A DNA stretch of 64,000 nucleotides, taken from NCBI RefSeq assembly GCF_003546865.1, contig NZ_CP023434.1, forward strand, positions 1,302,001-1,366,000, written 5' to 3'. The stretch comes from Suicoccus acidiformans (lineage in GTDB: Bacteria; Bacillota; Bacilli; Lactobacillales; Aerococcaceae). Positions within the stretch are counted from its first letter, which is position 1; each line of letters opens with the position of its first letter. The position numbers and the translations under genes were made by a program. Below are positions 55,346 to 63,836 of this stretch, one piece after another. The notes below the pieces were generated by a model, which saw only the letters and a program-made list of their open reading frames with translations, ran no database searches and was not told the origin of the DNA.

Positions 55346-55744
55346 ATGTACTTATATTACGCTGTCTTTAGCCCTAATGATTCCGGATATGATATTGAGT
55401 TCCCAGATTTAGACGGTGCTTTTACTTTCGGTGACAATATGTCTGACGCTCTTTATATGGCAAAAGACCTTCTCGAAGGTTGGCTAATCATCGCTGAAAA
55501 AGAAAAAGACCCCATCCCTGAAGCATCAGAACCATCGGCAATCAATCACGAACCCAATGATCTAATCATTCCTATTGAGGTTGACCTAGAATTAGCAAAG
55601 AAAAAACACGCTAACACATTAATCAAAAAAACATTAACCATTCCAGCCTATCTCAATGACTTAGGTAACCAAGCAAACATTAATTTCAGCGCTACCCTAA
55701 CTGAAGCACTCAGAGAAAAGCTTGGTGAGCGAGTAAGAGACTAG
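55346..55744 (+). CDS. hicB: HicB-family antitoxin
   Basis: 132 residues. The N-terminal HicB fold (YYAVFSPNDSGYDIEFPDLDGAFTFGDNMSDALYMAKDLLEGWL) neutralises HicA. The C-terminal part KKTLTIPAYLNDLGNQANINFSATLTEALREKLG looks like a ribbon-helix-helix DNA-binding unit, fitting the palindrome in the promoter. AGAAAGGAATA lies before the ATG. Confidence 0.92.
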   Translation: MYLYYAVFSPNDSGYDIEFPDLDGAFTFGDNMSDALYMAKDLLEGWLIIAEKEKDPIPEASEPSAINHEPNDLIIPIEVDLELAKKKHANTLIKKTLTIPAYLNDLGNQANINFSATLTEALREKLGERVRD

Positions 55745-55939
55745 CCTTTAATTGGCTAGTCGACCTCCCCAGCGAGTAGCTAATAGGAACATCCGTTAGC
55801 AAATCTCGCATATAATCAAGAATGAACCAAAATACACAAAGTAAGGTGCACCGTTCTGTGATTACGTAAATTTCGGTGCCGTCACTATTCTATTCATCAA
55901 AAAAACTTACTGTTTCCCGCCAACAGCAAGCACTCCGCT

Positions 55940-56058
55940 TTATTTAATACTAGGATTGGTTTCTAGTACTAATAAGCCGAATTGATAAGACTAGTTTCCA
56001 ATACTTTTATTAGCGATCCAACTTGATAAGACTAGTTTCCGATTCTTTTGTTAGCATA
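55940..56058. repeat. Dispersed ACTAGT repeat, three units
   Basis: Same three-unit order as at 54280-54400, followed at 56117-56134 by a hairpin of the CACGGCCC type. Belongs to the right arm of the duplication but is more diverged than the dapB part. Confidence 0.75.
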
Positions 56059-56130
56059 CCACCCAGTCTTCTGCACCCTCGGCCTCGCAGTCACTCCCCA
56101 TCTAATCCAGGTTTCTTTCACGGCCCGGGT

Positions 56131-56584
56131 GTGGCTTCTCTTCTTTTAAATACTCACTGCGCCCAAATCCACCAAAAGCCAAAACAAGCCTTTGCCCGCA
56201 ATATTTGCAGGCAAAGGCTTTCACTCATATTTACACATCCAACTCCAACACGTCCATCATGTCATACAACCCCGGCTCCTGCCCTTCGGCGAGGAAGGCT
56301 GCGCCTTGGATGGCGCCGCGCACAAAGAGGGTCTTGGACCCGGCGCGGTGAGTTAGCTCCAAGGTTTCTTGGTTGCTGGCAAAGATGACAGTGTGTTCGC
56401 CGACGATGTCGCCGCCACGGATGGCGTGGACGCCGATTTCGTGGTGTTGGCGAGGTTCGCCGACACCTTCACGGCCGTAGATTGGCGTGGTTTCTTCGTC
56501 AATCGCGGCTTCTGCGGCGTGAAGCAGCATTTTGGCGGTGCCGCTTGGGGCGTCACGTTTGTAGCGGTGGTGTTTCTCGATGAT
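56131..56584. repeat. Direct duplication, right copy (dapB 3' end)
   Basis: Partner of 54478-54931. This copy is continuous with the full dapB gene and is therefore the original or the restored one. Confidence 0.9.
56187..56220 (-). terminator. Terminator of the lysine operon
   Basis: Minus strand GCCTTTGCC ... GGCAAAGGC then TTGTTTT, 11 bases after the dapB stop. Confidence 0.75.
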
Positions 56585-57001
56585 TTCGATGTCGTAACCT
56601 AGTGGGTACAGGGTCTTGGTCAGGCTGGCGACGGCGGCTTGCATGACGTTGACGCCGATACTGGTGTTGTGCGTGTCGACGATCGCAATCTGCTTGCCGG
56701 CGGCTTCGATGGCAGCTTCTTGGGCCTCGTTTTGGCCAGTGGTTGCAAGCATGACTGGCGTGCCAGTCGCGGTAGCGTAGTCCATCAGGCTTTCGGTCAA
56801 GGCTGATGTTGAGAAATCGATAATGACGTCGGCAGCAATCTCCGCTGCTTTCATTGCCGCAAAGTCGGTGAAGATGGGGAAGGCGTAGGCGTCGCTTGCT
56901 CCGTCTTGTAAGCCAGCTACGATCTCGTGCTCACTGTCGGCGACGAAGCGCACGACTTCTTGTCCCATGGCGCCACTGACGCCGATTAGAATAATTCGCA
57001 T
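56231..57001 (-). CDS. dapB: 4-hydroxy-tetrahydrodipicolinate reductase
   Basis: 256 residues. The N-terminus MRIILIGVSGAMGQEVVRFVAD is the Rossmann NADPH site. DVIIDFSTSALTESLMDYA and the catalytic segment IEKHHRYKRDAPSGTAKMLLHAAE (His and Lys) follow, then the FVRGAIQGAAFLA region. It performs the second step from aspartate semialdehyde in the diaminopimelate/lysine pathway. Third gene of the lysine-riboswitch operon, 12 bases after dapA. Confidence 0.96.
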   Translation of the reverse strand: MRIILIGVSGAMGQEVVRFVADSEHEIVAGLQDGASDAYAFPIFTDFAAMKAAEIAADVIIDFSTSALTESLMDYATATGTPVMLATTGQNEAQEAAIEAAGKQIAIVDTHNTSIGVNVMQAAVASLTKTLYPLGYDIEIIEKHHRYKRDAPSGTAKMLLHAAEAAIDEETTPIYGREGVGEPRQHHEIGVHAIRGGDIVGEHTVIFASNQETLELTHRAGSKTLFVRGAIQGAAFLAEGQEPGLYDMMDVLELDV

Positions 57002-57013
57002 GGTGCACGCTCC

Positions 57014-57907
57014 TTAGTCTCTATTATTTTTGGCTAGGGTGGTCAAATAGCCGTCAAGTACTTTCTTAGCCTCATCACTCGGTTCATAAAGCGGCAGACG
57101 ATAGTCGAGCGAGCAGTAGCCCATTTTGTGAACGAGATATTTCACTGGAATTGGGTTCACTTCGACAAAAAGATCACGGTTAATGCCTTCTAACTGCTGG
57201 TCGATGACCGCGGCGTCTTGGCCATTCCCGTCCAAGTGCAATTGGCATAATTCGTGCACTTCATCGGGTAGCACGTTGGCCGTAACCGAAATAACGCCCT
57301 TACCGCCCAAGGTCATGATTTCGTGGTTCAAGTCATCATTGCCGGAATAGACCGCAAAGTCATCGTCCGTGCGCTCCAAGACGGCGCGGGTGAATTCCAT
57401 GTTGCCCGTGGCGTCTTTCAAACCAACAATATTCGGGTGCTCGGACAGTTCGACCACTTCATCTACCGTCATCGCCATCCCCGTCCGGCCTGGAACTTCA
57501 TACATAATAATCGGAATGTCCACACTGTCGGCAATCGCGCGGTAGTGGCGCAATAAACCTTCGTGGTTAGCTTTATTATAGTAAGGCGTGAGGATTAACA
57601 AGGCATCTGCGCCTGCATTCTCCGCCTGCTGGCTCAAACGAATCGCATGGCGGGTGTCATTAATCCCAGCTCCGGCAATGACCGGAATACGGCCGTCGAT
57701 ATGATCCACCGTAAATTTAATTAAATCCACTTGCTCTTCGTCCGTCATCGTTGAACTTTCACCAGTCGTCCCAGCTACAATAATCGCATCTGTGCCGTGG
57801 TCCAAATGAAAATCCAAAAGCGTCTGGAAAGAACGATAATCAATTTCGTGCGTATTCTCCACAAATGGTGTAACAATCGCAACGCCTGAACCTGTAAATA
57901 CTGTCAT
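57014..57907 (-). CDS. dapA: 4-hydroxy-tetrahydrodipicolinate synthase
   Basis: 297 residues, TIM barrel. GTTGESSTMTDEEQ holds the pyruvate-side Thr, EVPGRTGM the conserved loop and NIVGLKDATGN the Schiff-base Lys. It condenses pyruvate with aspartate semialdehyde. Second gene of the operon, 12 bases after lysA and 12 before dapB. Confidence 0.96.
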   Translation of the reverse strand: MTVFTGSGVAIVTPFVENTHEIDYRSFQTLLDFHLDHGTDAIIVAGTTGESSTMTDEEQVDLIKFTVDHIDGRIPVIAGAGINDTRHAIRLSQQAENAGADALLILTPYYNKANHEGLLRHYRAIADSVDIPIIMYEVPGRTGMAMTVDEVVELSEHPNIVGLKDATGNMEFTRAVLERTDDDFAVYSGNDDLNHEIMTLGGKGVISVTANVLPDEVHELCQLHLDGNGQDAAVIDQQLEGINRDLFVEVNPIPVKYLVHKMGYCSLDYRLPLYEPSDEAKKVLDGYLTTLAKNNRD

Positions 57908-57919
57908 GGTTAATTCCTC

Positions 57920-59212
57920 CTATAAATGTGTACGGTACATATCTTCAAAAGACTGCTGGGCTACGGTCGCTCGAATCTCATCGCCATTGATATGAATCAT
58001 GCCCGGAACCGGGATACTATTGTAATTGCTGGCCATCACGAAATTATAAGCACCCGTCCCGTTGACTAACAGGTAATCCGTCGGCTCAGCTTCCGGTAAA
58101 TCAATCGCTTCAATAATCTTGTCGCCACTTTCACAAGCCTTGCCAGCAATCGTGTAAGTCTTCGTAGGGGCCTGATCCGCCTTATTGGTCAAAATAGCTT
58201 CATACTCTGCCTGGTAAAGGGCCGGACGGATATTATCGTTCATCCCACCGTTAATAAATAAGTAGTTCTTGCCCCCAACCGTCGTCTTCAAATCACCTAC
58301 TTGGTACAAGGTCGAACCCGACGCATTGACCAGAGACCGGCCCGGCTCAATCGTTACCTTCTCCAAGTTCACGCCCAGTTCGATACCCTTCTCATGCACC
58401 CGCTCGACAAATTTCGGCAAGAAATCCACCACTTGGAAAGGCTCATCCCCCTCCGTATAGTAAACGCCGAAACCGCCACCAAAGTTAATCTCCTTAACTT
58501 TCATGCCCACACGCTCTTGGGCCTCAGCCGCAAAAGCCAACATCTCCTCAGCAGCCTTCATAAAGGACTCCTCATCAAAGATTTGACTACCTATGTGGCT
58601 ATGGAAACCAGCAAACTGCAAATGCGTACTGTCTGACAAAGCTTGGACAATATCATAAATCGCCGGATCGAAGACACTTTCACCAAACTTCGAGTCATTA
58701 TCCGCTGTTTTAATATATTCGTGCGTATGGGCTTCCACCCCAGGGTTGACCCGCAAAAGGACGCGCTGGTTGACCCCTTTTTTGACACAGATTTCTTCTA
58801 AACGCTTCATCTCTTGACGATTATCGATGACAATCGTGCCCACGCCTTCATCAACCGCGTACAAAAGCTCGCTATTCAGCTTATTATTGCCATGGAAGTA
58901 CATCCGCTTAGGATCCACGCCCGCTTCAAGGCCCAAGTAAATTTCGCCGGCACTGACCACATCTTGGCCAATATCCAAAGCCGCAATCAACTTAGCAATC
59001 GCCTTGGTCAACAAAGCCTTAGACGCAAAGAGAATATCCGTTTCGAAATAATCGCTTTGAATCGCTGCCTTATAAGCCTTAGCACGCTCAATAAAACTCG
59101 CCTCATCAAAAATATACAAAGGCGTCCCGTAAGTTTTCGCAATATCTTGATAATCATGGCCAGAGTGCTTCAAACGGCCATCCTCAATCCTTTGATAAGA
59201 TTCTAAACGCAT
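57920..59212 (-). CDS. lysA: Diaminopimelate decarboxylase
   Basis: 430 residues. The PLP Lys lies in LFASKALLTKAIAKL, the GGFGVYYTEGD and EPGRSLVNASGS segments bind phosphate and substrate, and GKACESGDKI gives the partner active-site Cys. It makes lysine from meso-diaminopimelate. AAGGAGC lies 6 bases before the ATG at 59212; an in-frame start 13 codons upstream has no site. It is first in the operon and directly follows the riboswitch. Confidence 0.96.
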   Translation of the reverse strand: MRLESYQRIEDGRLKHSGHDYQDIAKTYGTPLYIFDEASFIERAKAYKAAIQSDYFETDILFASKALLTKAIAKLIAALDIGQDVVSAGEIYLGLEAGVDPKRMYFHGNNKLNSELLYAVDEGVGTIVIDNRQEMKRLEEICVKKGVNQRVLLRVNPGVEAHTHEYIKTADNDSKFGESVFDPAIYDIVQALSDSTHLQFAGFHSHIGSQIFDEESFMKAAEEMLAFAAEAQERVGMKVKEINFGGGFGVYYTEGDEPFQVVDFLPKFVERVHEKGIELGVNLEKVTIEPGRSLVNASGSTLYQVGDLKTTVGGKNYLFINGGMNDNIRPALYQAEYEAILTNKADQAPTKTYTIAGKACESGDKIIEAIDLPEAEPTDYLLVNGTGAYNFVMASNYNSIPVPGMIHINGDEIRATVAQQSFEDMYRTHL

Positions 59213-59237
59213 CGAATGCTCCTTCCAAAATAAAAAT

Positions 59238-59265
59238 GAGGCGTCGAACAAAAGATTCGCGCCCC
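59238..59265 (-). terminator. Riboswitch-controlled terminator
   Basis: Minus strand GGGGCGCGAA ... TTCGACGCCTC followed by ATTTTTATTTT, ending 26 bases before lysA. Confidence 0.85.
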
Positions 59266-59442
59266 AACTCTGTTACAAGTTTGTTTACCTTTTGCCCGGA
59301 GATTGCTTGCCCTTCAAAGTTAGTTGGCATACCTAACTTCAACAGTGACTGACCTGTTCGACCAGCCCCCAGTAACCTTGTTACTTCGGCGGTATCCCCT
59401 TTCACAAGTAATTGCTACTCTTGTCAACCGCGTCCTCGCCCA
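59266..59442 (-). promoter_or_regulatory. Lysine riboswitch (L-box)
   Basis: The minus strand reads GGCGAGGACGCGGTTGACAA, then GAGTAGCAATTAC, GTGAAAGGGGATACCGCCGA, AGTAACAAGGTTACTGGGGG and CTGGTCGAACAGGTCAGTCA, the core order of the lysine aptamer (GCCGAAG hallmark). An AAGTTAG / CTAACTT hairpin follows and the terminator lies beyond. High lysine should stop transcription before lysA-dapA-dapB. Confidence 0.92.
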
Positions 59443-59470
59443 ATTCCTCATTTATTTCTAATGTGCATTA

Positions 59471-59499
59471 ACTATAACAATGAATTCTCCAGATGTCAA
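59471..59499 (-). promoter_or_regulatory. Promoter of the lysA operon
   Basis: Minus strand TTGACA (59494-59499), 17-base spacer, TATAGT (59471-59476), about 30 bases before the aptamer. The same block recurs at 59847-59895. Confidence 0.85.
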
Positions 59500-59518
59500 C
59501 TCGAATGAATCAATTCCC

Positions 59519-59846
59519 GGGACTTTGACACTTGCCAGCCTAAAAAACTCTCTAAACGTTGGTGTATAGCACTTATATTGTCAAATATCTCGTGCATATT
59601 TATCGTACTATTTTTCATCAGCTACAAATATGACAAAAACATTGTTATTATCATATTTTCCTTGTATAAAAATAGCTCTATGAATTAGATTGCTTTGACA
59701 CTTATATTATACTTCATACTTCAAAAAAATTAAATATTTTTTATTAAAGTCCGAATAGTACGCTTTTTTCCGTTGGCATAAACTCCTCCGAAATGTTGAT
59801 TTAAAGAGGTTTTAGGTACCCTTTGGCCTTTAGAAGTGTCAAACGC
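59519..59846. mobile_element. Possible small insertion between duplicated promoter blocks
   Basis: A roughly 320-base AT-rich segment opens with ACTTTGACACTTGCC and closes with AGAAGTGTCAAACGC, so TTTGACACTT is in inverted orientation at its ends. It is flanked by a 45-base direct repeat (59474-59518 and 59851-59895) that contains the lysA promoter. No gene is inside. A MITE-like or recombination-derived segment is suggested. Confidence 0.4.
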
Positions 59847-59850
59847 GAGA

Positions 59851-59895
59851 CTGTAACAATGAATCCTCCAGATGTCAACTCGAATGAATCAATTC
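59851..59895 (-). repeat. Duplicate of the lysA promoter block
   Basis: GTAACAATGAATCCTCCAGA, TGTCAACTCGAATGAATCAA and TTCCC nearly match 59474-59518. Here the -10 box is weakened to TACAGT. Confidence 0.7.
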
Positions 59896-60453
59896 CCAAA
59901 CCTTTCAAAAAAAAGGTAAAAAAGAGCAGTTTGTGTGCGCGCCAATTATATGCGCCATATGCCATGGAAGAAAACCAGCCACCGGAAGCAGTATGAGAAA
60001 CGACGTCAGAAAACTTCGATCATGTTCAGTATAAACGCAATACTTGCCAATTGCGCCAAAAAACCATCGGTAGAGCAACAGCCACTACAGGTGGCTGTTG
60101 CTTAATCCTTATCCTCATTCTCAACTCTGCCATCTATTTGTGATACATTCCGTGGGAACTCTTCCCCGCGGAATAAATCACAAAAAATCATTCCATCGCA
60201 GATGAGTCCCACGGAATCGGGAGCAGGAACTTCGACAGTGCCTTCACCCAGTCTCAGAAAGTCCTCAGCGTCTACCAACTATGCCTTAAGTCTACACTTG
60301 TTTCAAATGTCCCCAAGAGCAACCTGCTTGATGCTTCCTTATCTAACAATAAAAAGTGAGCCACGGCCACCCGTGGCTAATCCGTATTCTTATCCTAGTC
60401 CATCACCCCGCACCCAGCACTCTTCATAGCATAGCGCACCAACCCCAAATAAA
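59896..60453. other. Intergenic gap with relics and hairpins
   Basis: About 560 bases. A broken open stretch on the plus strand (about 59950-60080, including WKKTSHRKQYEKRRQKT) may be a transposase end but cannot be placed. A hairpin GCAACAGCCAC / GTGGCTGTTGC lies at 60074-60100, and a GCCACGG-CCAC-CCGTGGC hairpin at 60362-60382 belongs to the dispersed family. Confidence 0.45.
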
Positions 60454-60492
60454 AACCACGCCGAAGTAATTTCTCTCCGCTTTGGCGTGGTT
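60454..60492 (-). terminator. Rho-independent terminator of the flavin operon
   Basis: Minus strand AACCACGCCAAAG / CTTCGGCGTGG followed by TTTTT, about 45 bases after the last stop. Confidence 0.8.
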
Positions 60493-60535
60493 GCTGGCCG
60501 AAAGTCGTAGCTTTCAGCACATATTACGTTTTAAA

Positions 60536-61837
60536 TTATACACTTGCACCGGACGCTGTGTCTGGTTCATTGGATGAGTAGCTTGCGCCGGAATCTGTGT
60601 CGTGGCCAGCTTCTTCGAGGGCTGCTTTGGACTCTGTGCCTGATGCAGCGGAATCTGCGTCCGTGCTAGCCTCGTCACCGCCGCCAGTTCCCCAAGCGCC
60701 ACCCATGGACGCGCCGGAAGAGGCGTCTGTGCCGCCAACGAGTTTTTGGCCGGTTTGCTCAAGGTACCAGTCGATGACAGGTTGCAAGTCGAGAACAATT
60801 TCGTTGATTCCACGGTATTTACCGTCTTCGTCGTGCATGGCAAAGTAGTTGTGAACCACGTATTTATCCTTGTGAACAGGAACGTGGACGTTGACTGACT
60901 TCATGTTGCCTGAACGCAATTGCTGGATAACCCACTGAACATTTTTGCGCGTGTGTGGTGGGTGAATTGGCCCTAAAGGTGAACCCACGTCTGGGACGAA
61001 ACGCTTAGCTAACATGCCTTCGCCTGGTTGGTTGTGGTTGTAGTATAGGTATTGGTTGTTGTTATCAGCAAACGTTAACTCGGCAGGAATGGTCTTCAAG
61101 AACCAATTCAGTTGGTCAACCGTTAGAACACCGCGGTCTAATTTCACGTAAGTGTCACCTGAAACGGCGTTCACTTTCTCAGCTGCCTTCTCTACCCATT
61201 CTGGATCGGTCATGTCAACTCCTTCAATCGTTGTATCAATTGGTTTCGTTGCAAAAAGGTCCTCCTCTTCAATTTCTGGTGCAACACCTAAGGCGCTCAC
61301 CACACCAATGTATTCTTTGAAGTCTTCGAGGATGTTACGTAAGAAGTTAACGGTACCCTTGTCTTTTAAGTTGCCCTCTTCGTCAAAAGCTTCACGGGCA
61401 TTACCTAAAAGGAACTCAGTTCCTGGCATCACTAAGGCGTCGGCACCAGGTGCGTCTAACATTTGGCGTAGATGTAATTGTGAGCGGCTTGTGCCTTGGT
61501 CGAAGTAGGATGCGCCCATGACAAGGACTGGTTTTTTGCGAAGGGGGTGAATCTTGAAGGATAACCAGTCAATTAAGCTGTTTAAAGCAGCTGGCATGGT
61601 GTGGTTATGTTCAGGTGTTGAGATGATGACACCGTCTGCTTGCAAGATCTTGCGGTTAATGGTGTGAATTGGCCCTTCATGGGTTTCTTCTGCGTTGTCT
61701 TGGTTGAATAATGGCACGTTTGAAATGTCAAGAACTTCCACTTCAAAGACATCGCTATAGTGGTCGCGAATAAATTCCAATAACATGCGGTTATAAGATT
61801 GTTCTGCTGCAGAACCTGGAATTGCTACAATTTTCAT
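60536..61837 (-). CDS. NADPH-dependent FMN reductase fused to a PAS-like domain, with Ser/Ala/Gly tail
   Basis: 433 residues. The N-terminal 185 or so form a flavodoxin-like NADPH:FMN reductase (MKIVAIPGSAAEQSYNRMLLEF, ADGVIISTPEHNHTMPAALNSLIDWL, KKPVLVMGAS). A PAS-like domain (about 245-365; LTVDQLNWFLKTIPAELTFAD and MHDEDGKYRGINEIVLDLQPV) resembles the end of DUF438 proteins. The last 65 residues are low-complexity (DASSGAS, GTGGGDEAS, DTDSGAS, TASGASV). It is third in an operon with a short flavin reductase and an ApbE-like protein, and probably supplies or senses flavin redox state. Confidence 0.85.
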   Translation of the reverse strand: MKIVAIPGSAAEQSYNRMLLEFIRDHYSDVFEVEVLDISNVPLFNQDNAEETHEGPIHTINRKILQADGVIISTPEHNHTMPAALNSLIDWLSFKIHPLRKKPVLVMGASYFDQGTSRSQLHLRQMLDAPGADALVMPGTEFLLGNAREAFDEEGNLKDKGTVNFLRNILEDFKEYIGVVSALGVAPEIEEEDLFATKPIDTTIEGVDMTDPEWVEKAAEKVNAVSGDTYVKLDRGVLTVDQLNWFLKTIPAELTFADNNNQYLYYNHNQPGEGMLAKRFVPDVGSPLGPIHPPHTRKNVQWVIQQLRSGNMKSVNVHVPVHKDKYVVHNYFAMHDEDGKYRGINEIVLDLQPVIDWYLEQTGQKLVGGTDASSGASMGGAWGTGGGDEASTDADSAASGTESKAALEEAGHDTDSGASYSSNEPDTASGASV

Positions 61838-61855
61838 AGATAGTGTTCCCCTCTC

Positions 61856-62461
61856 TTACTTTTCCCAGTCGAAGTCTTTGGCTTCTTGCAATTTAGAGCC
61901 ACGTGCTTCGATCAATTGCTCAGTGATATCGATAAATGTCATGAAGTCTTCAAAAATCGCCTCCAATTGCTTGGTCGTATCTGCGTCTTTCAAGTCCCCT
62001 TTGCTATCAAAGGCATCCAAACCGTAGCCTAACATAAATTCAGAGTTCGGCAGAACACGCGCTTTAATATCCGGTGAATCAAGAATTTGACGCAAGTGCA
62101 TTTGCGCACGAGACGAACCTAAACGACCATAAGAAGACCCAGTAATCATCACGGGTTTATCGGTGAATGGGTAAATGTGGTAAGATAACCAGTTCAAAGC
62201 ATTCACAAGTGGTGCTGGCACAGTGTGGTCATATTCCGGTGTCGAAATAATTACCCCATCCGCTGCTTCAATCTTGGCGGCCATGTCCTTGGCTTGCTGT
62301 GGAACTTCCTTATCCGCTGGCTTATTAAATAGCGGTAAGCCATCGATTTCCATTAATTCAATATCCGCCTGATCTGCAAAATGTTTAGAAATAAAGTTCA
62401 ACAAATCACGGTTCGTTGATTTCTTCGAATTCGTACCAACCATTGCTACGAGTTTTTTCAT
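61856..62461 (-). CDS. NADPH-dependent FMN reductase
   Basis: 201 residues: MVGTNSKKSTNRDLLNFI, DGVIISTPEYDHTVPAPLVNALNWLSY and DKPVMITGSSYGRLGSSRAQMHLRQIL define the family. It lacks the PAS-like domain and tail of its paralogue downstream (18 bases away); the shared EYDHT/EHNHT and SRAQMHLRQ/SRSQLHLRQ segments show a gene duplication. It reduces FMN with NAD(P)H in the cytosol. Confidence 0.92.
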   Translation of the reverse strand: MKKLVAMVGTNSKKSTNRDLLNFISKHFADQADIELMEIDGLPLFNKPADKEVPQQAKDMAAKIEAADGVIISTPEYDHTVPAPLVNALNWLSYHIYPFTDKPVMITGSSYGRLGSSRAQMHLRQILDSPDIKARVLPNSEFMLGYGLDAFDSKGDLKDADTTKQLEAIFEDFMTFIDITEQLIEARGSKLQEAKDFDWEK

Positions 62462-62478
62462 ATTGTTCGCTCCCTTTC

Positions 62479-63420
62479 CTACGCTAACACTATTATATCG
62501 TTTTGAATCCCAGGACTTGCGTACACGTCGCGGTCTTCAGTAATTATAATCGTCTCAATTGCCTCCAACTGCTCCACTTGAGTCAAGATTTCCTCCAGAC
62601 TCTTGCCAAATAAACGCGTCGTCCAAATCTCCCCGTCCACAGACCGGTCCGAAATGATCGTAATACTCGCCACATCTGTCGCCACCGGATAACCCGTCTC
62701 ACTATCAAAAATATGGTGATAGGTCTTCCCGTCAACGGTGAGCTGCCGCTCATAAATGCCTGACGTCACCACCGATTGGTCATAAGACTTGACGATGACC
62801 CGGTTCTCGCCCCGGGGCTTGGTCGGGTCTTGAATACCTACCCGCCATTTGCCGTCCGGCCGTTTAGTCGGTGGCGGTCCTAGGGTGAGCAAATTCCCGC
62901 CCAAATTAATCATACCTTGGGTCACCCCAATATCCCGGAAGAACTCAATAATGAGATCGGCCGAATAGCCCTTGGCCAGGGCTCCCAGGTCAAGCTTCAT
63001 CCCCGCACGCTTGAGAAAGACGCTCGTATCTTGGTCATTCAGTTCAATTTGGCTTGGATCAATCAATTGTAAGGCTGTCTGAATCTGATTTGTAGAAGGT
63101 AGTTGCGCATCACTGAAGCCAATTCGCCAAAGTTGCACCAGCGGACCTATCGCAATGTTCAAATGACTCCCATGGGCCAGACTATGCTGGAGGCCAAGCT
63201 TGATCAAGGCATATAAATCCGGATGAACTGAGACGGCCTTTTGACCGGCTGCCTGATTCACCTTCATTAATTCTGAACTGGCATCATTGGCACTAAAGCG
63301 CTGCTCATATTCCTGCAAGCGTGCCTCGACCTCATTTAAGATAATATCAGCATGAGGATGGGTCACAGAAATTGTGATAACTGTTCCCATTTGCTTGACT
63401 TCCCTTTGTAAGCGCACCAT
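62479..63420 (-). CDS. apbE: FAD:protein FMN transferase (ApbE-like)
   Basis: About 313 residues. REVKQMGTVITISVTHP begins the family; KLDLGALAKGYSADLIIEFF, MINLGGNLLTLGPPP and VVTSGIYERQLTVDGKTYHHIFDSETGYP (metal and FAD site) follow. It attaches FMN to Thr of flavoproteins. No signal peptide or lipobox is seen, so it works inside the cell. A TTG at 63480 would lengthen it by 20 codons, but a likely promoter lies there (63440-63470), so 63420 is preferred. First gene of the flavin operon. Confidence 0.88.
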   Translation of the reverse strand: MVRLQREVKQMGTVITISVTHPHADIILNEVEARLQEYEQRFSANDASSELMKVNQAAGQKAVSVHPDLYALIKLGLQHSLAHGSHLNIAIGPLVQLWRIGFSDAQLPSTNQIQTALQLIDPSQIELNDQDTSVFLKRAGMKLDLGALAKGYSADLIIEFFRDIGVTQGMINLGGNLLTLGPPPTKRPDGKWRVGIQDPTKPRGENRVIVKSYDQSVVTSGIYERQLTVDGKTYHHIFDSETGYPVATDVASITIISDRSVDGEIWTTRLFGKSLEEILTQVEQLEAIETIIITEDRDVYASPGIQNDIIVLA

Positions 63421-63836
63421 CCTTGTCTCATCAGCTCCTATCCGACTATAATCTTCTTTAATATTATCATTTATTGACAATAATACAAGTATTTTTCACA
63501 AAGTTAAATAAGTTAATTTGTTTACAAACTTTGTGATGAGTTAACAATTTTAGTTAGAGTTTAATCTACTGGGATTTGTGACGGCTATACCGCAGAGACT
63601 TGTCTTATTTAATATGCAGGAAATCTTTTGTGGAATTTGGCGCAAACTTTATATAGAAATTGTGACACTTCCCCAGGCAAAAAATTTGGTTATTGCTTGT
63701 CGCATGCAAGTACCGATTTTCGCTGTGAGGACTTATGGCGCTCTATCCTGAAATTTAGCTCTGTAACTTGGCGCGAAATGTGATATACTAAGTTGACATT
63801 GAAACGATGTTTCATTTTTTGAGAGGAGATGGATTC
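63421..63836. other. Divergent intergenic region
   Basis: About 415 bases between apbE and asd. A hairpin CACAAAGTT / AACTTTGTG lies at 63497-63535; it could be an operator or a terminator. No lysine riboswitch was recognised in front of asd. Confidence 0.45.

Noticed and set aside
59471-60500. Second lysine riboswitch or leader RNA upstream of the duplicated promoter
   Set aside because: Only the promoter block is duplicated; none of the aptamer marks are present near the distal copy.
63421-63836. Rex or riboswitch control of asd/apbE
   Set aside because: The CACAAAGTT/AACTTTGTG arms are in the wrong order and spacing for a Rex box, and no lysine aptamer motif was found.
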